45,261 nt of DNA from Bacillus sp. 7884-1. GTDB taxonomy: Bacteria; Bacillota; Bacilli; Bacillales; Cytobacillaceae. Position numbers and translations under genes: made by a program. Below are positions 1 through 8,135 of this stretch, piece by piece. Below the pieces are notes generated by a model that was given only the letters and a program-made list of their open reading frames with translations, did not search any database and was not told the origin of the DNA. Location: assembly GCF_002272245.1 (NCBI RefSeq), contig NZ_NPDD01000007.1, positions 1-45,261 on the forward strand. The letters are read 5' to 3'. Position 1 is the first letter of the stretch, and each line of letters starts with the position of its first letter.

Positions 1-233
1 TCGGTTTGGGACTTATGCTTGGATGTTTAACAACAGCAGCAATGTTCTTCGGATTAGTGATGAACTTCAGCTTTTTCTTAGCAGGAACTGTATCTCATAA
101 CCCAACAGACATCTTCTTAGGCTTCATCATCTTAACAGCAGGCTACAACGCAGGGAAATTTGGTTTAGACTACTGGGTGGTTCCATTCATCAACAAAACA
201 GTTGGAAAAAACAAAGCAAAGTCTGCTGCCTAA
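1..233 (+). CDS. DoxX-family membrane protein, 3' fragment (cut by window edge)
   Basis: This is the C-terminal part (about 76 residues) of a DoxX/DoxD-type integral membrane protein; the reading frame is open to the first base, so the start lies outside the window. The visible part has two hydrophobic segments and ends in a lysine-rich tail. It aligns without gaps to the C-terminus of the complete gene at 12251-12754, with about 7 differences in some 74 residues, including the shared stretch TVSHNPTDIFLGF. DoxX proteins are small four-helix membrane proteins, some linked to quinone or thiol redox chemistry; the role here is unknown. A strong terminator follows. Confidence 0.85.
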   Translation, partial: GLGLMLGCLTTAAMFFGLVMNFSFFLAGTVSHNPTDIFLGFIILTAGYNAGKFGLDYWVVPFINKTVGKNKAKSAA

Positions 234-256
234 GGTAAGTAGCAGCAACGCAAAAA

Positions 257-289
257 AGGCGATTCGTCCCCCTCGAATCGTCTTTTTTT
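257..289 (+). terminator. Rho-independent terminator of the first doxX-like gene
   Basis: A 10-bp stem (left arm 257-266, right arm 274-283, one G-T pair) with loop TCCCCCT is followed by a T-run. The same stem core and an almost identical loop recur after the second doxX-like gene at 12768-12801. Confidence 0.85.
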
Positions 290-363
290 AATGAAAAAAG
301 GGAAAATGAATGGGTATGTTGAATTGTTAATTCTTGAAATAGATAAATAGGAAGGGGAATACT

Positions 364-1257
364 ATGCAAATTTCTAGTGAATTTCAAGATAAGATTATCA
401 ATGCCTTTGGATCTGATGGAAAGGCATGGCTGCAATCTTTAGAGGACACGGTAAAAACCTATTTAGAACAGTGGAGTCTTACGAGCGAGGGTCCTGTGGG
501 GAATCTTTCTTATAATTATGTATTAAAGGTAAGAGATTCTAAAGGAACACCATTAATTTTAAAGCTGGGTGTCCCAAACTTTGACACTGCTAATGAGATG
601 GTAACCCTACAAGCATATGATGGCGCTGGCTGTGCCAGGATTCTGAAGTCTGATCAGAAAAGTGGCGTTATGCTGCTAGAGCGGCTTGTACCAGGAATCA
701 TGCTTTCAGAGGAAACCGATGAAATGATTGTATTGGAGAATTACATAAAAGTTTGGAAGGCTATTCGTAGACCTGTGCCAAATGGAGGGGAGACGCCATC
801 GCTTACACACTGGTTTGAGGGACTTAAACGCTACCGGGAAACAGGGGATGTGCAGATTTCAAAGGAACATATTCAGTTAGCAGAAGAGTTTTTTCAACAG
901 GTCATACATACTTCGGAAGGTCCTGAACTGCTTCATGGTGATTTGCACCATGAAAATATTCTGTATTCAGAGCAAAAAGGCTGGATGGCGATTGACCCAA
1001 AAGGCGTTGCAGGGGACCCGTATTTTGATGTCGTTTCCTTTTTAATCAATCAACTAGATTCAAAGGCTCAGCCAAAGAATATCCTGAAGCTCAGAGTGGA
1101 TACAATCAGTGAGCAGCTGGGACTTGATCGCGGGCGGCTACTAAAAGCTTCGATTGCCTTAGGGACACTTTATGCATCCTGGGGGATAGAAGATCATGAC
1201 CCAGACTGGGAAAAAACCTATCAATGTGTAAAATGGTTTATTGAATTTCGAGAGTAA
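364..1257 (+). CDS. APH(6)/hydroxyurea-kinase-like small-molecule phosphotransferase
   Basis: The 297-residue protein has the protein-kinase-like fold of the aminoglycoside phosphotransferase superfamily. The catalytic (Brenner) motif HGDLHHEN starts at H191, with D193 as the expected base, and the metal-binding motif IDPKG has D211. The IDPKG followed by GDPYFDV arrangement is typical of the APH(6)/hydroxyurea kinase group (StrB-like) rather than APH(3'). An AAGGGGAA-type ribosome binding site precedes the ATG. Chromosomal relatives often have no proven resistance role, so the substrate (streptomycin-like drug, hydroxyurea or a metabolite) is open. It is followed 75 bp later by a peptidase gene on the same strand with no terminator between, so the two may be co-transcribed. 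Confidence 0.8.
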   Translation: MQISSEFQDKIINAFGSDGKAWLQSLEDTVKTYLEQWSLTSEGPVGNLSYNYVLKVRDSKGTPLILKLGVPNFDTANEMVTLQAYDGAGCARILKSDQKSGVMLLERLVPGIMLSEETDEMIVLENYIKVWKAIRRPVPNGGETPSLTHWFEGLKRYRETGDVQISKEHIQLAEEFFQQVIHTSEGPELLHGDLHHENILYSEQKGWMAIDPKGVAGDPYFDVVSFLINQLDSKAQPKNILKLRVDTISEQLGLDRGRLLKASIALGTLYASWGIEDHDPDWEKTYQCVKWFIEFRE

Positions 1258-1332
1258 TGAACCCAAACCTATTTAAATAGAATGAAAGGAGGTAAAGTTT
1301 TAAAAAATGTTATCGTGAATGGTGGTAATGGA

Positions 1333-3117
1333 ATGAAGGAAATAACCATTGACCCTTATATACACGTGCGTATGGTGAAAAGCTTTGAATACGATCCGAA
1401 GGGTACGAAAATCAGCTTTATTTCTGACTTTACAGGGGTGCCACAGGTTTGGGAGCTTGACCGGGAGGACAGGTGGCCAGCGCAAACCTCTTTTTCTATG
1501 AAAGGAATCACCTTTATTAAGTATATTGCTGGGTCGTCGGATTTGGTCTTTGGGATGGATGCAGATGGCGATGAAAAAGAGCAATTGTACTTATTAAAGG
1601 AGGATGGCGAAAAAATTGCACTGACCAACTCACCTGAACATCTTCATTTGTTTGGTGATAGCTCACCCGATGGAAAATGGATTGCCTGGTCGAGTAACCG
1701 CCGGCATCAAGCTTTTTTAGATATTTATATACAAAACTTGGAGACCTTGGAAATTCGCCGTGTATTTACCGGTGATGGAACCTTTATGGTTGAAAAATGG
1801 TTTCCTGATGGAAAGTCTCTTTTAGTTAAAAAAACAAACACGCCCCTTGATCATGATTTAGGGGTATTTTCACTTTTAACAGAAAAAATGGATTGGATTA
1901 CCCAGCATAAAGGCGAAGCAGGCTATAAAGATATCCATTTTAATAAGGAAGCTGATCATCTCTATCTCTTAACCAATCAAGGCAGAGAGTTCTTCGGGCT
2001 GGCAATGATCCAGATAGCAAGTAAGCAATTTACCTGGCTCGAGCGAGGCGAGTGGGACTTTGAAGACCTAGTCATGAACAAGGATAAGAACAAATTAGCA
2101 TTTTCGATGAATGAAGGGGGAGTATCCAAGGGCTTTCTAGTCGACTTGGAGCGAACGACCTTTTATAACTGGGAAACTCCTATGGGCGTGATGTACAATC
2201 TAAGATTTTCACCAGATAATCAAAAGCTTGGATTTGTGTTAAATGGACCTGCACATCCTCCTGACATCTGGGAGGTTGACCTAAAGACCATCCAAGCAAA
2301 GCGGCTTACCTACATTTCTCGCACACGGATTCTCGAGGAAAAATTAGTCGAGCCTGAACCGATAACATTTCCATCCTTTGACAACCTGCCCATACCTGCT
2401 TTTTACTATAAGCCTGCTAATAATAAGAAGAAATCCCCCGTTGTTGTCTATATTCACGGAGGGCCGGAGAGTCAAAGCCGCGCCGTATACAGCCCCTTTT
2501 TGCAATATTTCTTAAACCAGGGTTATGCGGTAGTTGCCCCTAACATCCGCGGCAGTACAGGTTATGGAAAAAGCTATTCTCATTTAGACGATGGGCGAAA
2601 ACGAATGAACGCAATAAAGGATGTTATTTTTTTAATGAAATGGCTGAACAAAACAGGGGATATTGATGCTGAGAAAGCAGCGATTGTGGGTGGAAGCTAT
2701 GGTGGATTCGTCGTACTGGCTGCCATCAGCCACTTTCCGGAACTTTGGGCCGCAGCCATCGATATCGTCGGAATGTCAAGTATCCGAACTTTTTTAAAAA
2801 CAACAAGTCCGTGGCGGAAAAAGCTAAGAGAGGCGGAGTATGGAACGATTGAAGGTGATGGCGGCTTTTTTGACCAAATCGACCCTTTGAATCATGCCGA
2901 TAAAATTAAAGCACCGCTAATGGTCATTCATGGCGTCAATGACCCGCGAGTTCCCATCCAAGAATCAGATCAGATTGTGAAGAAGCTTAAGGAGCGAAAT
3001 CATCCCGTCCAGTATAACCGCATCGAAGAGGAAGGACATACGATGATGAAGCTGAAGAATAAAATAGCTTCCTATACAGAGATGGCGGAGTTTCTAGAAA
3101 AGTATTTAGGAAAGTAG
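1333..3117 (+). CDS. S9-family prolyl oligopeptidase / acylaminoacyl-peptidase-like hydrolase
   Basis: The protein (594 residues from ATG 1333) has an N-terminal WD40/beta-propeller-like region (about residues 1-330, with repeated SPDGKWIAW and FSPDNQKLGF type blades) and a C-terminal alpha/beta-hydrolase domain. The triad is visible: S455 in GGSYGG, D537 in GVNDPRVP and H569 in EEGHTMMK. This is the S9 architecture, so it is probably a cytoplasmic peptidase acting on short or N-acylated peptides; no signal peptide is seen. The same frame is open from an ATG at 1282, but a strong AAAGGAGGT at 1284-1292 would then sit inside the coding region. ATG 1333, behind a weak GGTGGT, is preferred; GTG 1315 is also possible. 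A terminator overlaps the stop codon. Confidence 0.88.
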   Translation: MKEITIDPYIHVRMVKSFEYDPKGTKISFISDFTGVPQVWELDREDRWPAQTSFSMKGITFIKYIAGSSDLVFGMDADGDEKEQLYLLKEDGEKIALTNSPEHLHLFGDSSPDGKWIAWSSNRRHQAFLDIYIQNLETLEIRRVFTGDGTFMVEKWFPDGKSLLVKKTNTPLDHDLGVFSLLTEKMDWITQHKGEAGYKDIHFNKEADHLYLLTNQGREFFGLAMIQIASKQFTWLERGEWDFEDLVMNKDKNKLAFSMNEGGVSKGFLVDLERTTFYNWETPMGVMYNLRFSPDNQKLGFVLNGPAHPPDIWEVDLKTIQAKRLTYISRTRILEEKLVEPEPITFPSFDNLPIPAFYYKPANNKKKSPVVVYIHGGPESQSRAVYSPFLQYFLNQGYAVVAPNIRGSTGYGKSYSHLDDGRKRMNAIKDVIFLMKWLNKTGDIDAEKAAIVGGSYGGFVVLAAISHFPELWAAAIDIVGMSSIRTFLKTTSPWRKKLREAEYGTIEGDGGFFDQIDPLNHADKIKAPLMVIHGVNDPRVPIQESDQIVKKLKERNHPVQYNRIEEEGHTMMKLKNKIASYTEMAEFLEKYLGK

Positions 3118-3143
3118 TCAGGGTGATACCTGGCTATTTTTTA
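3116..3143 (+). terminator. Rho-independent terminator after the S9 peptidase
   Basis: A 7-bp stem AGTCAGG / CCTGGCT (3116-3122 and 3129-3135), beginning within the TAG stop codon, is followed by ATTTTTTAAT. Confidence 0.75.
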
Positions 3144-3240
3144 ATAGGATAATAGTAGGGTTTTTTGTAAAACTTCTAAACAGAACAAATGTTTTGGTGT
3201 AAGATAAGCTATAACAACAAAAATAGAGGTGGATTTAACT

Positions 3241-3867
3241 TTGAATGGTACCGCACATACAGCAATCGGAGCCGCAACAGGATTTATCGCTGCCAACACC
3301 TTTCATTCCTCTCCCACTGAGACAATCATTCTCGTTGGACTAGGAGCGGTTTCAGGTTTAATGCCTGATTTAGATATTGATGGAAAGCTTCGCGGCAAAA
3401 TTACCTTATCCCATAAGGTGATTCGATTGACGGCATTATTAATTGGAATCATGATGGTTTTTTATAGTTTTTATGAGGGAAGAGCAGCAGAAAAGTGGTT
3501 TGGTATCGGGAGCGGTTTGGTGATTATGATTGTCTCGTCACTCATCAAACAAAAGCATATGTTAACCATTACAGGAATTGGTGTCCTAATCGGAGGAATA
3601 TCGTTGTCTGAAGTATGGTTAATTCTGCTAGGGGTGTTTGTCATCATTGCGTCTATTACCTCGCATCGCAGCTATACACATTCCATCTTGGGTGTCATTT
3701 TCTTTGGGATCATCGCTTCAAAACTAGAGGTATCACTTGGAATCGATGGTGTTTTCTATGCCTGTCTTGGGGGATACATCAGTCATTTACTGGCCGATCT
3801 AAAAATATTGCCGTTTAATAAGCGTGGGATTAAGCTATTCTTACCTGTTTCAAAAATAGAATTATAG
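3241..3867 (+). CDS. YdjM/DUF457-like membrane-bound metal-dependent hydrolase
   Basis: The 208-residue protein has several hydrophobic segments. It carries the signature of the LexA-binding, inner-membrane-associated putative hydrolase group (DUF457): an early H-x-x-I-G-A (NGTAHTAIGA), a PDLDID acidic motif after the first membrane segment, a central SHRSYTHS, and a late SHLLADL. These His/Asp motifs resemble a membrane metalloenzyme site, but no reaction is established for the family. The chosen start is TTG 3241, eight bases after AGAGGTGG; a GTG at 3229 in the same frame lies within that ribosome binding site and is less likely. The gene stands alone between a terminator upstream and one downstream, convergent with alr. 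Confidence 0.75.
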   Translation: MNGTAHTAIGAATGFIAANTFHSSPTETIILVGLGAVSGLMPDLDIDGKLRGKITLSHKVIRLTALLIGIMMVFYSFYEGRAAEKWFGIGSGLVIMIVSSLIKQKHMLTITGIGVLIGGISLSEVWLILLGVFVIIASITSHRSYTHSILGVIFFGIIASKLEVSLGIDGVFYACLGGYISHLLADLKILPFNKRGIKLFLPVSKIEL

Positions 3868-3872
3868 TTTAG

Positions 3873-3908
3873 AACAGGTCACATCGAAGTTGGTGTGACC
3901 TGTTTTTC
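3873..3908 (+). terminator. Terminator between the YdjM-like gene and alr
   Basis: An 11-bp perfect stem AACAGGTCACA / TGTGACCTGTT (3873-3883 and 3894-3904) ends in a T-run on the plus strand. It also lies just beyond the alr stop codon on the minus strand, but with only a poor T-run in that direction. Confidence 0.8.
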
Positions 3909-3913
3909 ATAAA

Positions 3914-5095
3914 TTATCTATAGCCAATGGATTGCAGGACTTGGTCGTGAATTTCATTCCCTAAGACAGTATAAATGCGGGGAACCCGCTTCCCAATCAA
4001 ACAGACAACCTCATAGTTAATCGTCCCCATGAGAAGTGCGATTTCATCAATCGATTGAAACGCGTTGTCATTTCCTCCAAAAATAATCACTTCATCTCCT
4101 TGCTGACAGGAGGGTACGTTTGTAACATCGATCATCGTTTGGTCCATGCATACACGTCCCGCCACTAAAACCTTTTGTCCCTGTAAGAGAAATTGCCCGC
4201 AGTTGGAAAGGTGTCTTGAGAGTCCATCTGCATACCCGATTGGAAGGGTGGCAATTACCCTTTCACTTGAAGGAGTAAAGGTGCATCCATAGCTAACTGG
4301 CTGCAACTTGGCTGCTTTTTTAAGTCCAGCAATTTTCGTTTTAAGCGTCATGGCTTGCAGAAGTGAAATGGGATGTTCCTTTAAAGACACGTCCGGATAC
4401 AGACCGTATAATCCAATTCCGACACGGACCATATCCAGGTGCATTTCAGGAAAATTCATTGTCCCAGCGGTATTACAACAATGCTTTAACGGGATAGAAA
4501 TTCCGTTGTCATTTATAAAAGAAATAACAGAACGAAATCGTTCGAATTGCTGTAGTGTATAGGATGGATCCTCACTATCAGCGTGAGCGAAGTGAGTGAA
4601 AATACCTTTTAGAGTGACAAATGGTGACGTTAATGCTTTCATTGCTAAATCCAGTGCTTCTTCTCGGGTCTGTACACCTATTCTTGTCATTCCCGTATCG
4701 ATTTTTAAATGGATGGACACCGATTTTTGAAGAACCTCGGACTGAAAAATAATTTCGTCAAGTACGTCCTCACTAAAAACGGTTAAATCAACCCCGGCAA
4801 TAATCGCCTGCCGAATGGAGCGGATGGGAGTATATCCTAATATAAGAATGGGCTCAGATATTTCTGCCTCACGCAGTTCGATTCCTTCATCCAAGGTGGC
4901 TACTGCTAGAAAATCGGCACCAGCATCTACTGCTGCTCTAGCAGCCGGAACGGCTCCATGACCGTAACCATCTGCTTTTACCACAGCCATCAAGTTCACG
5001 GAAGCTCCAATATATTTTTTAAATTGATTGATATTATGTTTAATGGCGCCTAAGGATACTTCAGCCCATGTATCTCGATAACTCTGTAGATTCAC
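3914..5095 (-). CDS. alr: Alanine racemase (PLP-dependent)
   Basis: This enzyme interconverts L- and D-alanine and supplies D-alanine for peptidoglycan and teichoic acid D-alanylation. The 393-residue length is normal. The PLP lysine is K40 in the signature AVVKADGYGHG, and the second catalytic residue is the tyrosine of the VSYG motif ahead of LPIGYADG. The C-terminal beta domain contains RVCMDQTMIDVT. The start is GTG 5095, five bases after a strong GGGAGGGAG site. It lies 63 bp downstream of ald on the same strand, with ald's terminator between them. This arrangement suggests either read-through from ald or a weak own promoter, and possibly a catabolic (DadX-like) second racemase, which cannot be decided from this window. 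Confidence 0.95.
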   Translation of the reverse strand: MNLQSYRDTWAEVSLGAIKHNINQFKKYIGASVNLMAVVKADGYGHGAVPAARAAVDAGADFLAVATLDEGIELREAEISEPILILGYTPIRSIRQAIIAGVDLTVFSEDVLDEIIFQSEVLQKSVSIHLKIDTGMTRIGVQTREEALDLAMKALTSPFVTLKGIFTHFAHADSEDPSYTLQQFERFRSVISFINDNGISIPLKHCCNTAGTMNFPEMHLDMVRVGIGLYGLYPDVSLKEHPISLLQAMTLKTKIAGLKKAAKLQPVSYGCTFTPSSERVIATLPIGYADGLSRHLSNCGQFLLQGQKVLVAGRVCMDQTMIDVTNVPSCQQGDEVIIFGGNDNAFQSIDEIALLMGTINYEVVCLIGKRVPRIYTVLGNEIHDQVLQSIGYR

Positions 5096-5120
5096 AATTC
5101 TCCCTCCCTAAATTCCTATG

Positions 5121-5147
5121 AAAAAACCCTCAAGATAAACTTGAGGG
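5121..5147 (-). terminator. Rho-independent terminator of ald
   Basis: Read on the minus strand, CCCTCAAG, a TTTAT loop and CTTGAGGG are followed by TTTTTT. It lies between the ald stop and the alr ribosome binding site. Confidence 0.9.
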
Positions 5148-5158
5148 TACCAAGATGG

Positions 5159-6292
5159 TTAGTTCAATACGATTTCTTTTTCCAATGCTTTTTCCACTGG
5201 TACATATTCATAGTTAAGGTCTTTTGCAACCGCTTCGTAAGTAATTTCGCCGTTCGCAACGTTCACACCAAGCTTTAATGCAGGATTTTCAGAGATGGCC
5301 TTTTGAACACCCTTGTTCGCAATTTGCAAGGCATATGGAACAGTCGAGTTTGTAAGAGCCATTGTAGATGTTCTTGGAACCGCTCCAGGCATGTTGGCAA
5401 CGGAATAGTGAACGACACCGTGTTTTTCAAATGTTGGGTTGTCGTGAGTGGTTACGTGGTCAATGGTTTCAACGCTTCCGCCTTGGTCAATCGCAACGTC
5501 CACGATAACAGAACCAGGCTTCATCGTTTTAACCATTTCTTCTGTTACTAGCTTAGGAGCTTTTGCCCCTGGGATTAATACTGCACCGATTACTAAGTCA
5601 GCTTCTTTCACTGATTCAGCAATGTTGAATGGATTGGAAATTAATGTTTTAATTTGGTTTCCAAAAACATCATCTAAGTAACGAAGACGTTCTGCGCTTA
5701 AGTCAATAATGGTTACATCTGCACCTAAACCAATCGCCATTTTTGCAGCGTTTGTTCCGACAATACCGCCGCCAATGATGGTAACCTTACCACGGCTTAC
5801 CCCTGGAACACCTGCTAGCAGGATCCCTTTACCGCCATTGAATTTCTGTAGAAATTGTGCCCCGATTTGTGCAGACATACGGCCAGCTACTTCACTCATT
5901 GGTGTAAGAAGCGGAAGCGTACGGTTAACAGATACAGTTTCGTAAGCAATCGCGATTACACCGCTATCTTTTAATGCTTGTGCCAATGCAGGTTCTGCTG
6001 CTAAATGAAGGTAGGTAAATAATACTAAACCTTGACGGAAATATTTGTATTCACTTTCAAGTGGTTCCTTCACTTTCATAATCATTTCAGACTGATTCCA
6101 AACATCAGCTGCTAATTCAATCAATTCAGCACCAGCTTGAGCGTAATCCATATCCGAGAAACCGCTTCCAATTCCAGCCCCTTTTTCAACGATTACTTTA
6201 TGCCCAGCTTGTACAAATGAAACCACCCCAGCTGGAGTAAGTGCCACACGGTTTTCATTGTTTTTAATTTCTTTTACTACGCCAATTATCAT
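5159..6292 (-). CDS. ald: Alanine dehydrogenase
   Basis: This enzyme catalyses NAD-dependent oxidative deamination of L-alanine to pyruvate and ammonia, allowing alanine to be used as carbon and nitrogen source (and in sporulation in Bacillus). The 377-residue protein is full length. The known catalytic residues fall where expected: K75 in MKVKEP and H96 in TYLHLA, with the Rossmann motif [13 protein letters not shown] and the conserved VDVAIDQGG. The AAGGGGGAT ribosome binding site is strong. Upstream (6293-6506) lies a promoter region with an inverted repeat that may be an activator site, then a repetitive palindrome, then adeR on the same strand. Confidence 0.97.
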   Translation of the reverse strand: MIIGVVKEIKNNENRVALTPAGVVSFVQAGHKVIVEKGAGIGSGFSDMDYAQAGAELIELAADVWNQSEMIMKVKEPLESEYKYFRQGLVLFTYLHLAAEPALAQALKDSGVIAIAYETVSVNRTLPLLTPMSEVAGRMSAQIGAQFLQKFNGGKGILLAGVPGVSRGKVTIIGGGIVGTNAAKMAIGLGADVTIIDLSAERLRYLDDVFGNQIKTLISNPFNIAESVKEADLVIGAVLIPGAKAPKLVTEEMVKTMKPGSVIVDVAIDQGGSVETIDHVTTHDNPTFEKHGVVHYSVANMPGAVPRTSTMALTNSTVPYALQIANKGVQKAISENPALKLGVNVANGEITYEAVAKDLNYEYVPVEKALEKEIVLN

Positions 6293-6395
6293 TATTGTTA
6301 TCCCCCTTAGAAGTCTTAAGTAATTTTTTCTGACTTTAGAATAATCCTTTCAAAACCATTTTTCTTTGTTTAGAATGTAGAAATAATACGATTCT

Positions 6396-6426
6396 ATTTG
6401 TGGATTTACACAAAACGTTCACAAAT
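6396..6426. promoter_or_regulatory. Inverted repeat upstream of ald, candidate AdeR site
   Basis: Perfect 7-bp arms ATTTGTG (6396-6402) and CACAAAT (6420-6426) are separated by 17 bp, with a further TTTACACAAA inside. It lies about 105-135 bp before the ald start. The presence of adeR next door makes an activator site plausible; no binding consensus was available for comparison. Related TTTCACAA words occur in the permease upstream region (around 7928 and 7969). Confidence 0.35.
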
Positions 6427-6506
6427 GCCTTGATATAAAAGGAAAAATAGTAGGGCTTACATATGAAAAAAATAAAATTTTGTTTTGTCTATATTTTCAA
6501 ACAGAT

Positions 6507-6612
6507 GGTGCCTGTCACCAAGGTGAACACCTTTTAGGTGTCACCAAGGTGAACACCTTTTAGGTGTCACCAAGGTGAACACCTTCTAGGTGTCACCCTG
6601 GTGACAGGCACC
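6507..6612. repeat. Palindrome enclosing a 26-bp tandem repeat (REP-like element)
   Basis: Perfect 13-bp terminal inverted repeats, GGTGCCTGTCACC (6507-6519) and GGTGACAGGCACC (6600-6612), enclose three copies of a 26-bp unit starting at 6514, 6540 and 6566, with the beginning of a fourth at 6592. Copies 1 and 2 appear identical; copy 3 has one T-to-C change. Each unit carries AGGTG-AA-CACCT and GGTG-T-CACC symmetry, so the whole element can fold on either strand. It starts four bases beyond the adeR stop codon. There is no T-run, so it is not a classical terminator. Confidence 0.9.
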
Positions 6613-6616
6613 ACTA

Positions 6617-7840
6617 TTATTTGAACTTTTCAAGTTTAAGGTCTAGGTAGAGGGTTATTTTTTGGTTTGGATCTTTTAGATTAATTTCACCAATTTCGGA
6701 TATACGTTTGAGCCGGTAATTTAGTGTGTTTGTGTGTACATTTAATTGATTTGCTGCTTCATGGACATTGCTATCTTTGTTTAAAAAAACTTCTAATGTT
6801 TCGACGAGATCGGTGTTGTTTTTTTTATCATATTCTTGAAGCCTTTTTAGAGAATAGTTTTCGATCTGGTCTGTACCTGCCTTTTCTATCAATACATCAA
6901 TATACTTATAGATTCCTAAGCTTTGGTAGCCATGGATATTTTTTGCTTCACTAGGGAATTTTCTCTTTACTGCTAGTACAGTTCGAGCTTCTTTGTGCGC
7001 TTTTTCCACTTTTCCTAAATCGCAATAAACACTGCTATAGCCCTGGACGATTGATTCAATTCCAAATCGTTCCTTCATCTTAGCAACAAACAGCTCACAA
7101 AATGCATTTAGTTTATTCACTGGCTGCTCAATTCCTTCAAGAGAAATAAACAAGATTAATTGTTGATGGTCAATAGTTTGCAGTAAAATCTTTGGCAGTT
7201 GAATCGTTTTTAATAAGTAGGCTATATGCTTTTCATCTTCTCTTTCTAATTCCTTTGAAAATTGAAAGACGGCAACCGCAAATAACGAGGGAGGTGAAAA
7301 TTGCAACGCATGAAACTTACTAATAATTTCTTCATTGGAAGAAAGATGACTCGTTAACAGCTGCCAAAAAAACTCTTGAAATTGCTCTTCTTTTTTATTT
7401 TTACGATTCTGGAGCTGAATCAGTTTATTTTTAGTTGCGTCCGCCGCTCGCTTTAAACAGTCCATTTCTTTTTCGCCTAAAGTTTTTTCAATCTCTAATG
7501 CCCAAATGAATCCGAGGACTTCATCATTCTTCCAAATGGATACTGCAACTCTATTTCCTAGCCCAATCTCATCCACAGTCTTAACCCTTACAGGCTCAGT
7601 GCTGCTTAACAAGGAAGGAATGACTCCTTCCTTCCATAAGGAATTAATCACTTTTTCCGGTACACGGCGGCCGATAATCGTAGCAATCCGTGCCGGATCG
7701 GTTCGATCATCATGGGTACTGTAGGCAAGGAGACGATGGTTTGCATCTTCTATCGTTATTGGACAATGTAATGCTTCACTTACCATATCTGCAAATTCTT
7801 CTAGACTATCAAAACTTGCGCGAAACGGATCATTTTTCAT
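6617..7840 (-). CDS. adeR: PucR/AdeR-type transcriptional activator, probable regulator of ald
   Basis: The 407-residue protein has an N-terminal sensory region (about 1-150, opening with SLEEFADMVSEALHCPITIED, PucR/GAF-like), a central GGDEF-like fold of CdaR-type regulators (about 180-310) and a C-terminal PucR helix-turn-helix (about 350-400, with VHEAANQLNVHTNTLNYRLKRI). In B. subtilis AdeR (YukF) sits beside ald and activates it in response to alanine; the same neighbourhood here supports the name. An AGAGGTGG site precedes ATG 7840. It is divergent from the amino acid permease at 8136, so one regulator could serve both sides. The equivalence with AdeR is inferred from domain architecture and position. 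Confidence 0.75.
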   Translation of the reverse strand: MKNDPFRASFDSLEEFADMVSEALHCPITIEDANHRLLAYSTHDDRTDPARIATIIGRRVPEKVINSLWKEGVIPSLLSSTEPVRVKTVDEIGLGNRVAVSIWKNDEVLGFIWALEIEKTLGEKEMDCLKRAADATKNKLIQLQNRKNKKEEQFQEFFWQLLTSHLSSNEEIISKFHALQFSPPSLFAVAVFQFSKELEREDEKHIAYLLKTIQLPKILLQTIDHQQLILFISLEGIEQPVNKLNAFCELFVAKMKERFGIESIVQGYSSVYCDLGKVEKAHKEARTVLAVKRKFPSEAKNIHGYQSLGIYKYIDVLIEKAGTDQIENYSLKRLQEYDKKNNTDLVETLEVFLNKDSNVHEAANQLNVHTNTLNYRLKRISEIGEINLKDPNQKITLYLDLKLEKFK

Positions 7841-7999
7841 CTATACCACCTCTATCAATGAGATTGTGCACTTTGTAACGTATTTGTCATTTAAAACAAT
7901 ATTCTTTTAATAAATTTGTCTTTATTTCACAATATAAAATATTCACAGATATGTTATATTAATTTCACAAAGATTTCACTTTTATTATTTTCTATCCCA

Positions 8000-8014
8000 T
8001 TGTAAACGCTATCA
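8000..8014 (+). promoter_or_regulatory. cre site (CcpA) upstream of the amino acid permease
   Basis: TTGTAAACGCTATCA fits the Bacillus cre consensus WTGNAANCGNWNNCA at every fixed position. It lies about 120 bp upstream of the permease start, inside the 295-bp adeR/permease divergent region. Carbon catabolite control of the permease is inferred. Confidence 0.65.
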
Positions 8015-8135
8015 TTCGAAAAAAGAATAGGAGGATATTATTTAAATATAAACAGTAGGTTTAATTCGAATAATATTGTATCTTTTTTACTGTAAAAGGG
8101 AAATAGGAGATTTAAACTAAAATAGGGGGTAGACT

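Noticed and set aside
5303..5945. Plus-strand open frames across ald
   Set aside because: They are antisense to a perfectly conserved ald gene, lack ribosome binding sites and show no family resemblance; they are shadows of codon usage.
6507..6612. Possible CRISPR-like array (26-bp periodic repeats)
   Set aside because: The repeats are directly adjacent with no unique spacers, are internally palindromic, and no cas genes are present.
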